NCBI GenBank assembly: GCA_905250885.1
Contig: CAJNOQ010001581.1
Location: 1-30,198 of the forward strand
Length of the DNA: 30,198 nucleotides
Direction: 5' to 3'
Source: Didymodactylos carnosus
Taxonomy: Eukaryota > Rotifera > Eurotatoria > Philodinida > Philodinidae
The position numbers and the translations under genes were made by a program. Under the pieces are notes generated by a model. That model was not told the origin of the DNA, made no database searches, and was given only the letters and a program-made list of their open reading frames with translations. This document shows positions 1 through 12,600 of the stretch, in pieces; position 1 is the first letter of the stretch; every line of letters begins with the position of its first letter.

Positions 1-1790
1 AAACTAAAAATAAGAAAATTTGTTTTTTTAATTTTTTCAATCATCAATCGAAATAAAGATAGATTGAATATGATCCAGATGTGTGTTGTGATGTTTTGCA
101 CGTGAACTTGAACTTTTTAACATCTTGAATGCGGTAAGGCATCTATAATTCCCATGAAGGAAGTTTTATATGTTGCATCTGCTTTTTCGTCAAATTAACG
201 AGAAAAAAAGTGCAAGAGGAACACATATCACGAAAACACTACTCAACACAAAGAGAGATATTTAATTGTTTTTTTACATATGCATGCCTTTGAGGAAAAT
301 GCATGCGTAAGAGGAAAAGTAATAATAAAATAAAAGTATTTTGTCAATTATTACCATCTGAACTGATTGTTCCAACCCGTATGTAAACAACAGGAGAATA
401 AGAGAATTTATCTTCATAAAGGTCTAACTTTTCACCGATATAACTTTAAAAATTTTACAGATAATACAACACTTATTATTATGAGCTAGTATTTTTAATA
501 GAATTTGTTGCAAGATAAAATGGTTGCTTTTTATGCTTCGTAATACGCGAGACCTAACCAGTTCATACTCGTTTAGACAATCGGAGCATCTACATCAAGG
601 GTAAAGAAAAAAGCGTGAAACTAGTATCTTTTTTGGAACACGGGACGAACATAAACTGGTTTAATAATTTCTGAATGAAGATAGATACAGATTTGATTTC
701 GGAATTGTACTGAAACAATTAATGTGTAACTATACTCTTAATAAACTTATGTGAAAACTAAAGCTTTTGATGTTAAAATTCTATAACTCGAGATCCAATA
801 GTGAAGAATAGAAATGGACAAAACCATCTCTCGACTACAGTGTCAAGTATCTACAAATCAAATATTTACCTTAATCGAATGAAATTTTTCCACGGGAGTT
901 GTAATAGTGCAGAATGCAGAGCACTAGTGTTTCGAGTTCTACCGAATGCACGAGAAAATTTCTATTATCTATAGGTTTTCCTAGAATACCGGCTTATGAA
1001 TTTGATAGAAACGTATCACTCAATCATTCAAAACATCCCATGTGCTAAATTTCGGGCACATTTTGCCACAATTTCAGTGATGATCATAATTTCGTACGCG
1101 AACTGACAATTTTCAACCGAATTTTGCTGTAAGCTTAGAAAGTTTCGCCAGAATCTCAATATTCTCAAATTTTGTTGTAATGTTAAGAAAAATCATTTTG
1201 CTGAAAGGTCACGAGATTTCGATGAAATCGGGAACATTTTTGAAGATTACGGCGAAATTTGTGATTTTTTCGAATTCTGACTGAATCTGAAAAAAGCGCG
1301 ACCTGATAAGGGAAGGTCTCAACCGTCAAGTTTAGGAATAAAAGCAAGGGGAGAAAAGCACTTTTTTTAGTATAGTATCTCAGCACCTTTTAGCACTTTT
1401 CAGCACTCTGATCAGCACTAGGTGCTGCTTTTTTCCCCTTGAATAAAAGCGATGCATACATATGTAATCGATGATGATGCTTCAGAATATGACAGTGCGG
1501 ATGATTACTAGGCCTTTGCAAACCAGTTTCTGGAAAATCCGAATTCTAGATCTGAAATATTTTTGACCGAAATTCGATTTTGAGCTTTCCAGTTTGTAGA
1601 TCACATCGAGTTGCCTGTGTGAAAAAATTTTGACCGAATTTTTTTTAAGTAACTACATGCCTGATACATCTGGAACGCAAAAGTTGCTTGAGAAACGACC
1701 ATTTTAAGGAAAATAATACAAAATAGAAGAGTTAAACTAAATAAAACTGCTACAATAATATTTTAAGTTTCGTGATAAAATTTATTGCCA
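1..1790. other. intergenic, no gene recognised
   Basis: I see no exon chain, RNA gene or conserved motif in this AT-rich stretch. Short open frames lack any recognisable protein signature. It contains short degenerate phrases repeated on a small scale, such as TTTTGACCGAA near 1563 and 1628, and a small foldback described separately. Confidence 0.5.
1345..1441. repeat. small foldback with AGCAC repeats
   Basis: The arms CAAGGGGAGAAAAGCA (1345-1360) and TGCTTTTTTCCCCTTG (1426-1441) are inverted complements with about one mismatch. The roughly 65-base loop holds several AGCAC pentamers. It could be a remnant of a miniature transposon or a chance low-complexity fold. I see no clear target duplication. 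Confidence 0.35.
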
Positions 1791-1801
1791 GTTAAAAGGC
1801 C

Positions 1802-2126
1802 TCCCTCCCTAGTGGACTTTTTCTTTTATCAGTTTCAGCTAATAGTTTTGCCAATGAGTTTTTAGAAAAATACTGAACTTTTCGAAAATATTCATACTCA
1901 GGTTTAGCTAAAAATATGCTGATGATCTGCTTGTTGTTGCAGAGCTATATAAAAATCAAATTAAATATTTCGTTGACGAACTTAATAATTTAGACGAAAG
2001 TTTGAAATTTCAATATGAATACAAGGAAAGTAATTCTGTATCGTTACTAAAATATACTTAGAAACAAATTGGTTTAAAAAACCAATGGCTCAAAAACGAG
2101 TTTATAAGTTCCTGCGGAAAGTTTGA
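1802..2126 (+). mobile_element. decayed Penelope-like retroelement, reverse transcriptase core
   Basis: Three frame-shifted pieces read as successive reverse transcriptase blocks. At 1802-1867 the frame gives LPSG followed by LSVSANSFANEFLEKY, resembling the block before the catalytic motif. At 1915 another frame gives YADDLLVVAE and then LNNLDESLKFQYEYKESNS. At 2061 a third frame gives ETNWFKKPMAQKRVYKF. The YxDD box, the LNxxxxxxKFxYE phrase and the (T)xWYxKP-like phrase occur in this order in Penelope-like elements, which include the Athena elements of bdelloids. Stops and at least two frameshifts mean the copy is dead. I found no GIY-YIG endonuclease part or long terminal repeats. It could instead be another class of retroelement. 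Confidence 0.6.
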
Positions 2127-3582
2127 TCATAACAACATGGATTTGAAATCATTTTGATAGCGACATATTTGTAATCAACGATAATTTGTTGATTATAATA
2201 TCTATAAACTGCCTACCAATATATCTTTTGATACATTTTTATCGGCAAACTTAATAACTTCTCCCAAAAAGATCGTCGAAAGTTGGGATCTCATTTGTAA
2301 AGCATCCTTCACTTTATATCATACTTTGTTACACGCTAACTAACGAGTCTATCCTTAATATACAAATCAAGCTGTTGCTGTTATATTTATTCAATACTAA
2401 ATTTATGGTTCTAAAGTCTATCAACAATGAAAATACTATTTTGGAAATTTTCGATATTGTGCCGAATATGGTCAGTTTCTTATGCACGCACAATAATTGC
2501 TATTCATGTGAAGAATGATTGTGTTTTACGTATAATCATAAAGAAGATAAAATATTCTTACATAAGTATCGGTTCGACAAAACCTGAACCACAATAATTG
2601 ATTATAATTCTCAAAACCACTGGTAAAAGGGTGTACATTTCTATACTCACTTCCAGCGGAAGCTATAAAAAGAAATTTTCTTAATCTCAATTACTCGCTC
2701 ACTTTAAATTGCTGTAAGTGTTCATCACAACGTTGTTTCTCGAAAACTGAAGATCTGCTTGTCTTGTTGTTGTTTTTCAAACAAAGATTATTGCAAAATA
2801 TCAAATAAAGCTAAACATGCAAAGATATGTCCACCAATTAAATTTAAAATTAAGAGTACGAAAAAGTACCTTTTTCCATCTCAATCATAAAAAGTGATAC
2901 AAGTTCTGAAAGCAGAAACTTCAGACTATCCATCGATGTAAAAAATTTTAATTTGATTTTTTGATTCTCCAAAATTTTGTATAATTCACGCTTATAGGCA
3001 CTTGTCATAAATCATCATTTATTTTAAATAAAATCTTTGGGATTTGATTCATGATGAATCGAAGTTTAAATCTGAAAAAACTTAATTTCAGACTTACAAA
3101 CATCACTAAAATGTTAGAAGGCTTTTAAGAATCTCTTTCACTGGCAACACAACAAGCAGTCTCATTCATCAGCTACATCTGTTTGCTTACAAGCATTGGT
3201 TAACCGTTACGCTAATGAAAACTGTTGCTCGATGAAATAAGAAAAAGAATAAATATTTCTGATTTAATGTTTGATTTGAAAAATCAAATAAAGTTTTAAG
3301 AAAATAAATCAAAATATCGATTATCTCAATCTATCTGGATACACGATTGAGTAATAAAAGCACGAGCCAATTACCTTTGACCTCTTCATGTGGAGTACCA
3401 TTGAACATAAATGAAGAAATGAGTACTGTTGGTTTTTTCCCATTTTTGTTTGAAATATTTATTTTTCCCATATTTGCTATTCATGTATTTGATCAATCCA
3501 GTCCCTTCGATATCAAAGCTTGTAAAAAACATTGAAAATTTGAAAAAAATCTAGAAAAAATTCATCTGGTTTACAAAAAAGG
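2127..3582. other. intergenic, no gene recognised
   Basis: This AT-rich sequence lies between the retroelement remnant and Dicer. A 62-codon open frame at 3347-3535 (+) has no recognisable motif and does not join the Dicer frame through an evident splice pair. The Dicer promoter presumably lies here, but I see no element I would call. Confidence 0.4.
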
Positions 3583-3596
3583 TTTTCAATCTTTAG
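3583..3596 (+). promoter_or_regulatory. 3' splice site just upstream of the Dicer start codon
   Basis: A pyrimidine-rich run ending in CTTTAG (AG at 3595-3596) lies 25 bases before the proposed start ATG at 3622. It could be the acceptor of a 5' UTR intron or of a spliced-leader trans-splicing event. The other three genes of the window have a similar site. The frame is open back through it, so an upstream coding exon is not excluded. Confidence 0.4.
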
Positions 3597-3621
3597 AAAA
3601 ATTGAATTGGAATCAAGGACA

Positions 3622-6600
3622 ATGCAAGATGCCATATTACCTCGAGCATATCAAGTAGATGAGATCTAATGGTTTCGTTTTTTCGGTTGTTGATGCTTTT
3701 ATTTTACTTAATGTAGTCCGAAATGATGGAATATGCCAAACACAAAAATTTAATTATTTGTCTACCTACGGGAAGTGGTAAAACATGTATATGTGCAATG
3801 TTAATCAAAGCATTAGCAGAAAAATCACGTTTAAAATTAGCCAACGGTGGAAAAAGAACAGTATTTCTAGTTCCAACAGGTACATAAACTTCAAATTTCG
3901 ATTTTTTTAATTTGTGTGTAGCTTTTGGCTCTTTTAGTTGCACTTGTTCGTCAACAAAGTCAGTATATTCGCGATAACACCGGCATGATTGTTGGCGAGT
4001 ATCATGGTGAAATAATCGATACGAAATCTAATGAAAAAAAACAATTATGGTATAAGAATTTTGACGATAATCAAATACTTGTGATAACTAGTCAACTATT
4101 TCTGGACGTTTTATGCCATAAATTGTTCTGTGAGCATAATTATTTGTTGTATTCGAGCAAGTGGTTTTTCTTTTTGTTTTCAGCACTAGACGATGTGAAT
4201 TTGTTAATTTTTGATGAATGTCATCATTCAGCTGGTAATTCGTCATATGCTCAAATAATGAATCTTCACTACGATGATTGCAACCAAAAGCCACGTGTCT
4301 TAGGGTTGACAGCATCAATATCAGCAAAAAAAATTAAAGCATGTGAATTAGAAAACGAAGCAAAACGTCTGGAAACAACATTTCGGTAAATTTTACTGTA
4401 TGCAAAGCTTTTTCGTTAAGGGTAACCCTCATTTACTCTTTTTTCACCTTGACGAAAACAATAGGAAGCAAAGATCCACATGAATTCAAATTTTCACCGT
4501 AAATACTTCAGATCCTATCTCAAATTTAAAATTTTTTTTCGAAAAATATGATGTTGTTCTGAAAATAGTCGAAAAATGCGTAAGTGATTGAATTGGAACT
4601 ACTGCCGAAGCAAAAAAAATTACTGAAGTGGCCTCATTGTGAGAAGAATACTTCTTTATCAGGCAATGTATAAGAAAAAAATTTGAATGAAATGTAAGAA
4701 AAATTAACAGAACTAAAAAATGTTGAGTTTTTTTTAGTAAGAAGTTGAAAAACTCGTAAATTTTTCAGAAAAGGTCGTGGAACGCTTGGAGTGGTCTTAT
4801 TCTATAGCCTCTAAATTTGGCTATGTTGAAAGTCAAAAGTAGAGAGGAATATTTTTCATAAAAATTGAATAAATCACCAGTCACATGATGAGATATAAAA
4901 TGCATCCACCTACAAAAATTTCCATTAAAATGTAACTATATACTGATTGGAGAACCTATGGACACAAAAAATCAATTGAAATGCGAACGTTGGTAAATTT
5001 TAGTATGAGAATTTCTATAAAACTTAGCAAACATGTCTTTCTAATCATATAGCTCAAAACAATTCTACTTTCATTTCACAGAGCTCGTGTTGAATGTGGC
5101 ATACTTCGTGATGAAGATGTTAAATATGGTACAACTGTTGCAACTGAAAAATGTTGGTGTAAATCATTTACAGATGTTTGTAATAACAATATAAAAATTA
5201 TTTTTGATGTGAGTGTAAATATCATAGGATTGAAAACAAAACGTGACATATTTTTCTGTTGATGTAGACATTAAAAAGAATTTCGAAGAAAATTGACGAA
5301 CATCAGATGAAGCATAAAAGTAAATATGATAGATTGGATAATGAACTGGGTGAAATCAGACTAAGAAAAGATTATCATACGAATATGTTAAAATACACTG
5401 AAAAATCTAGTGAATACATGCAACTGGTATTATCAGAAAGTCCAACAATGCTAAATTTAAAACGACAAATTGATAATATTATTCTTATTGGTCAAGAATT
5501 AGGCTTAATTGGACTCTATTTAGCTACGCAACAGTTGTATATATATCAGAAAAAATCTCAAAAATTTACAAATGACTCGACTTTTGATGATGATGTCTAC
5601 AAACAAATTGAAAATTTGACAAACGATATTTTTGACAAAGAGATTAAAAATAGTCAGTGGAATAATAATATGTTTAGTCCAAAAGTGTGGAAATTATTTT
5701 GTCAGATCATTGAACATCATGAAAAGACAATATCATTAGAAAATTATGATGAGAATTCCAAAATGAGATGTATTATATTTGTGGAACGCATTAGTACAGC
5801 TCTAATTCTAAATGAGTTATTAGCTATATTATTTATAAAAATATATCCAGAATACAGTGAGATTTTCAAATCAAAATATATTGTTGGAAACAAATCGTGT
5901 ACTACAAAAACATCTGTTACTGCAAAATATCAGGTAATTACGCATACAACCATTTTATGTTTAAAATACATTGTATGAATTCCTAAACGAAAGCCGTCTG
6001 GTATTACGGAAAATATTATATTATTGAAGTAGGAGTATAAGCGAATATTATTCAGTTTTAGAACAGATTATTTTCAAAGAAAATTTCCTAAAATTTCTAG
6101 TAACAGAAATACGATCGGCTACACGGAAGGCTCGTTGAATTATCATATCAAATTTTGCTGTCACACTATGTATGCTGCACTGTGGAACCATATAAAATTC
6201 GATTGCAAGCAAAACTGAAGTTCTTTTGTACTTCGTATTCAAGATATTAACATTTGCTTCGAAGCCCCATCAGTTTGAGAGTGCGAAACAAGAGAATTGA
6301 AAAAAATATTCTTCTCAAGAATAAAAACAAATGTAGTCAGTATATTTTTTCCAGGATTACTTTTATATTTGTCATATATGTTCATGAGGATAAACGGTAC
6401 ACATCTACTAGAGATGGTTTTAGCTCGACTGAAAGTCATGATCAGAAAAGTTTATTTACAGTTCACTTTTAACCTGTGCTCTGTCACTGAACAATCGATT
6501 TATGGATTCAAACTTCTAGCATAAAACTGTAATCACTCTAATCTTCGAACGCAAGATTTTAAGATGTACAATTTCTTTGATGGCGTCATAGTAAAAGCCG

Positions 6601-9600
6601 TAAAAATGCTAAATCGATGATTTAGTCTCTGTTTGAAACGATCCATCTCTCAGCCTAGCGGAGTCAATTTCATTCAACAGCTTTGCTGAAGGAACATTAA
6701 CTTTGTATATGAAATAAGGTTTGAGATAACGCACATGACAGAAGATTTCTTCTAAAAAAACTTGGTTTTTCAGAAAACTCTAGGATTTTGTTACAGCGCT
6801 TGAGATTTTGATCAACTATCTTATCTGATAGAGCAAATAATTAATTACAAAATGAGATCTCGCTCTTCACAATCGATTTTGATTTAAAAATACGAAAGTT
6901 ATGATAAGTCATATTTTCCAATAAATTTCTAGCACTAGCTTAGCTAATAGATGGCAACAACAGAGCCCTAGTACAATTTGCTTACTTCTTTATATTGAAC
7001 AGTGAAAACTAGATGAGATTTCAATTTATTTGTGCTGCACTGTTGTCAAGTTTCACATCATATCCTGTATACTCTACGACATAAACAGTGTGAAATAAGC
7101 ATTGAACAAACTCGGCCGTGGCTCTCGTGCCATTCATGTATCATTTTATTTATCATCTGAGAAAACTTTTTAGTTTAGAATGAAGTTCTCGAACAATTTC
7201 GCATTGGTAAAATAAATATATTAGTATCAACATCTGTCGTAGAAGAGGGTATTATCTGACACTTTTATTCAACTGTAATATTTCATCAAATGGTATATTT
7301 ATGTATATATTTCTAAGGTTTGGATGTGCCACACTGTAATCTTGTAGTACGATTCAACAAACCAGATAATTTTAGTTCCTATATGCAAGCAAAAGTAAGT
7401 TGTTTGGTTATATAGAACGAACGTTTTAATTCTCTTATGTTTTATTTAAGGGTCGTGCTCGTTCAAAATTAAATGCATCATATATTATCTTAATAACACG
7501 ATCAAAAGATTATAAAGCTGATCTAAACGATAAAGCTCAATATCAAGAATATGATGAAATTGAAATGGTAATAGAAAATATTTGATTCTCTTGTAAGGAA
7601 AATGTATACGATTTTTACTTGTCATAGATGTTGCGCAGCGGTTTTTCGAACTATGTAGATGAAGATGATGGCGATATTACTCATTTAGAACCGTATAGAA
7701 CTAAAAATAGTATTATTAATGCAGCACGTGCTGTACAACTTATATATCAGTGAGCTTTTTTTTCAATTGGTTATAATATTTATCGAGAGTTTTCTGCTTT
7801 TTTATTCTCTTTGTAGATATTGTTCAATACTTGGTCGAGGTCAAATATATCCTCCACGATTTTTACAGATCACAGAATGCGGCCAATGTAAATGTATTTT
7901 AACAATGCCAGCCAATTGCCCTATTGGTGATGATGTTATTGTAAGTTTCTTATTCTTGGCTAAAACGAGTTAGAATTTTATTAAATGTGAAGCTAGACTA
8001 ATTTTATTTCTTGTAGTGTGAACAACCGACAAAAAAATTGGCCAGATATGAATGTTGTTTAAAAATGGTTAAATTATTGCATGAAAAAGGTTTTTATTTT
8101 CTAATACTCTTTGAAAAGTTTCACTTTTAATTATATATTATTGCTCTAGGTGAATTCGACGAGCATTGTTTGCCTAAACGACAGTATAAACAACATAGCG
8201 AGCCGTCTGTTGAAGATCAAATAGTTTCATTGTGTGATAACCTATTTAAAATTGAATTTCATTTGAAATTCATAACTATTAATAAACAGGTATAATCAAT
8301 AGGCTTATTATATTAGTAAACTTCGAACTGAGATACAAATAAATCTGGTTAGAAATGACTTAAAAAAACAAAATGATTTGTTCGAGAAGCCGAAATCATC
8401 TTATTCTAGAAAGTCATTCACTCCTGAAGAAAGAAATTACATCCTGAAAAATAGAAACAATAATTATTTCTCAATGAGGAAGTGTCATGAAATTCGGATT
8501 ATTAAAATCCTTTTTTTAACTCATCCGAAAACTATTCATCAAGAATCCAACATGTCCGGATGAATCATTTGCCGGACATGTTGGAAACCGGATGACTTAT
8601 TTCTGGATGAATTTCCTCGATCAACTCCTGTAGCTTCCTAAAAAACCTCTCAAGCCCGGGAAAAAAATTCTAGATGAGTTTGTCACTTATAATAAAAAGC
8701 AATGCAAGTCCGCATGTGATAGAGTAGAATAGTAATACTAGTAGTTTCATTATATAGCTACTTAAACCGGAATTTAGTGCAACTTCGGTTGCATTACAAT
8801 AAAATTTAACGGTGTTATGTTTGTAAGTGTGTTTAGTATTATCACTAAATATTATTAGAAATTTGAGTCAGCTTTCCTATTGCAGACTTACCTCATTAAG
8901 TTACACTGGACTTACTTAATGTACGATCTAAGACTAATATACAACTGATTAACAATCGAACTTGCATTGCTTTTTATAACAAGTGAAAAGCTCATTTAGA
9001 ATATTTTTTACCGGGGTTGGACGGGGAAAATTCGTCCGAAAATCTTACGGACTTTTAAATCCGGGTGAAATTACATCCAGCTAGAGATGCACAGGCGAGT
9101 AGGATTTCCGGATAAAAAGTCTTCCCGGACCTAAAAACATCCGAATTTTAAAAATCTGGATATCATGACACTCCCCGTTTCTCAATGTGTTTTTTTTATG
9201 AAAGATGTTGGGTGGTGACAGTGACGCTAGTCGACGTTTACAAATGGTACTCGATTTTTTTATTAACAACTTTCCAGTTCGTATGACAAACAGAAAAGAA
9301 GCTAGAATAGTAAGTTTTTATTTACGACTACACTTGCATTCGTTCTTTGAGACATAAGAGTATTGATACTTCCATTTTCTTAATGCATCATGCAAGATAA
9401 CACGTGAATGTTTTTTCTGTGATTTTTGCTGCTTTGTATCTGATGCGATCTGTTCAACGTCCTTTAAGAGGATAGTTGATATGACTCAGATGAAAAGAAA
9501 TAAGAAACGCACTAAAGTTGAAACAAAAGCTTTGAAAAACGACTTCAAAGATGGAAAACAATAGACTTACGACAAACTCCTTGAAAGATTAATTATAGTC

Positions 9601-12600
9601 TTTTTATTTGTCTTTCAGTTGAGGAAATATTGTAGCTCCAATGTTGAAAGTGAAGCAAATGATAATAATTGGTATTTATATCGAATTCATATTATTTCTC
9701 CAATAGGATCTGTATATAATAATGAAATAGGTTTCATGATTCCACTTGAGATGCCAGATGTAAGTGTTTTGTCATTTTCATGTGGTTACATTTTCAATAG
9801 CACAAAGATACTTATTTTAAACTCAATTCTATTTTGTCTTTTAGTTACCTAAATTCAATATCTACGATGCACGCAATTCATATACAGTGAAGATTGTCAA
9901 CATTTGTACAATTAATTATAATCAGTACCAACCACAAATAGATTTATTCTGTCGATACTTGTTTGAAAACGTTTTTGATTTTGGAAACAATTCACAATTG
10001 CAATATGATTCAAAAAAATCACCGTATAAGATGATGCCATGTCTATTAAACGAAGGTTTGTATTGGTTTTACAATATATGGCAAGTATATGGGAGGCTGC
10101 CTTCGAGGATTCGGCAAGCGGTACTTCAGATAGCACTTGTATACTCGCTGTATAGTTAATTAGGGTAGGATACAAATCTGCTGCAGATTTGCAGATATTT
10201 AACTAAACCACTTCCTCGGTTTGTAACGTATCTGATATCCGTAAGTTCAATACTGACAAAAATGTCACGGAATGATGATCGTATAATTGTGCACTTTCAA
10301 TAAGTTTTGAAGACGCTATCTATCACCATTTCCCCATGAAATAATTTGAATACTCTCACACGCGTTAGCAGGTGTGAAACAAAAGAGCAATTTAATGCAT
10401 GCGCCTAGTTAAATGCTGTTGAGTGCGTTATTTTTCAAACTTATATAGGACTGCAAATAATTCTAACGTGTTCAAACTCACTTTTATAAAAAAAAATACG
10501 AAAACTACGTTCAAACTGGTTTATCACGAGAATTTTAAAACTCTAAAGCATTGTAAGCGTCTTAATGCGTTAGAGCTGCGTTTCGTATTCAGTGATTCTA
10601 CTTAGGGCATACCAAAAGTAATGACGCCATCACTTTATTTTCTTATAGAAAGCTTGAAGAAATTTTCTTTTTCTATACAATTACAGACAAAACGATGCTC
10701 TATTTTTCTATGCTATTTCATCACTATTCACCTAATGTCATAATTATAAAATTTCGATAAGACCTGTTGCTTTCGCATGTGTGATGGTAACATGAATGCT
10801 CGTGAGTATTTTTTGAACTCTTCATAGAAACAAGATAGAGAACTGCGGTTTTTACGGTTGGAAAGAGGAGATGAAGATGCATCGAATCGTATATTAAGAT
10901 TTTTCTAGTATGATTTTCAAAGTTTTTTTTTATTCAATTTTCTAACCGTCTGAAAAATGCATTTTTAATGAAAAAAAGCAAAAAGCAAAAAATTTGCTAG
11001 AAAATCGTATTAGAAGTTCGACTAGAATACATATTATCCCTAAATAATTAAATTCAAACATCTCAGTCTTTCACAGTTTGCAGATCTTTGAACAGCGTTG
11101 GGAATGTGAACCTGATTATTGAAAATTCCCTGTCAACAATCCACGAGAAAGGTTTGTTCTTTAGAAGGTCAACTGAAAACCTTACAAAAAACAGGTTAAA
11201 AAATCTGTAATATACGGTTCGATGCGCCTTCTTCTCCTCTTTTCAATGGTGAAAACTGCAGCTCTCTACCATGTTTCTATCAAAACTTATTCAAAAAATA
11301 TCAGCATTCATATACCCATGACATATAGTAAGAAACAGCTCTTTTTTTTTTTCTTTTGAAAATTTTATAGTTATGATATTAGTTGAATAGCGATGAAATA
11401 ACATAGAAAAATAGAGCATCGTTTTGTCTGTAATTGCATAAAAAAAGAAAATTTCTTCAAGCTTTCTCTTTCTATAAGGAAATAAAGTGATGGCGTCATT
11501 ACTTTTGGTATGCCCTAAGTAACTCATTAGAATTTGTAGCTCATGATAACACTTCTCCTTAATCGTAAAGCGTTCAAACTCGTTAAAAATTGAACGCGTT
11601 AGCTTTTAAATGAGTTTACTCTCGTTAGAATAACATTTTGAATCAAAATATAATTGTAACGCGTTAGACTGCATTTTTATCGCTATGATGTCATGAAAAT
11701 CATGATCCACCTAGCTATGATCTACTAAGTACTGTCCATTACACGGCAAAAGAAATTCTATGCACTAAGCTCTCGTATTTACGAAGTAAATTTATTCACC
11801 TTTTATGCATAGTGTATGCTCTAGGTGCCGTTCACTACTACTAGTCACTAGTACTAGTAGTCTGGCATGCACTGCGCATGAGCTATGCCATTCATAGACA
11901 ATTTACTTGTCACCTATATATAACAACAGGAAAACTTAGGAAAATTTCTAAGTGGATGTATGTCAATGTATCATATTTCATGTAGGAATAGGTATAGTAT
12001 TTCTATAGGCGGTCATACAAAACAAAACGGTGATTGGAAAATCACGGTCGAACGCTCAGGCATCTTAGTGTGCCATCGATCAACGAGTTTTGACGAGTTA
12101 ACAATTTTTCTAATCCCGTTAGGCGAGTTAAAATAAATTTTTATACTAAAATGTATATATATTCTTTATTTTTCAACGTATTTACACCGTATACCATCGA
12201 TTTTTCGAAAATTTGCGCCTCGCAACCCGTCTGATAATTAAATCTGATAGTTTAACGTATTGGAACGAGTTACAGAATTGTAATGCGTCGAAACGGATTA
12301 ATAGAATGCACAATTAATGCGTTTGAAGTCGTTAGATTTTAGTGAAGTATTTTACAACTTTAATTATAAAGGATGAGAACGCATTCATATTTAGAGGGGA
12401 TTAAAACGCGTTCGATACTCGCACAAGCTCAAACTAGTTAAAAAAACTATTTCAGCTGAAATTCGTTTGTCGTATAAACAAAATATAAAGAATGCGCATG
12501 CGTGAACTCGTTAACGTGAATGTGTGAAAACTCATTAAAGTTCGTAGAATCATATTTAACCGGATCTAGCCCGCTACCACTCAGAAGAAACGTCATCACG

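Larger units (their letters stand above)
3622..7567 (+). other. dicer: Dicer helicase module (exons 1-9)
   Basis: Exon 1 encodes 11 residues ending RAYQ, the Q-type motif. Splicing to SEMMEYAKHKN gives the same Q-to-Walker A spacing as animal Dicers. Walker A is LPTGSGKT (residues 27-34), motif II is DECH (140-143), and motif III is TAS (172-174). After an insert-rich region with the predicted helices of exon 6 come CIIFVER (407-413), STSVVEEG (478-485) and QAKGRAR (508-514), the motif VI arginine finger region. All ATP-binding motifs are intact, so the helicase is predicted to be an active, dsRNA-dependent ATPase. That last step is inference from the family. Confidence 0.9.
7628..10055 (+). 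other. dicer: Dicer DUF283 and platform module (exons 10-16)
   Basis: Exons 10-13 encode the dsRBD-like dimerisation domain (DUF283), including YCSILGRGQIYPPRF, CKCILTMPANCPIGDDVI and LARYECCLKMVKLLHEKGEF. Exon 14 (9205-9309) is a 35-residue linker with no firm counterpart. Exons 15-16 read as the platform, from NNWYLYRIHII through LPKFNIYDARNSY to PYKMMPCLLNE. The junction into exon 17 restores an aspartate codon and yields DDSIDIDRM, which resembles the start of the segment preceding PAZ in animal Dicers. Intron 12 has a weak GTTTTT donor and intron 16 a weak GTTTGT donor. Confidence 0.8.

Noticed and set aside
3347..3535. 62-codon open frame considered as an upstream Dicer exon
   Set aside because: No similarity to any Dicer N-terminus that I know, no splice pair linking it in phase to 3622, and hydrophobic low-complexity composition.
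6048..6524. Cluster of overlapping open frames on both strands
   Set aside because: Inside Dicer intron 6. The frames overlap in opposite directions and none shows a recognisable motif.
10173..10191. Short hairpin CAAATCTGC/GCAGATTTG
   Set aside because: Nine-bp stem with a one-base loop, isolated, without flanking duplication or an associated gene.
11291..11527. 78-codon minus-strand frame
   Set aside because: It lies within the right inverted arm of the mariner-like element. Its counterpart in the left arm is not kept open, so it is not a conserved gene.
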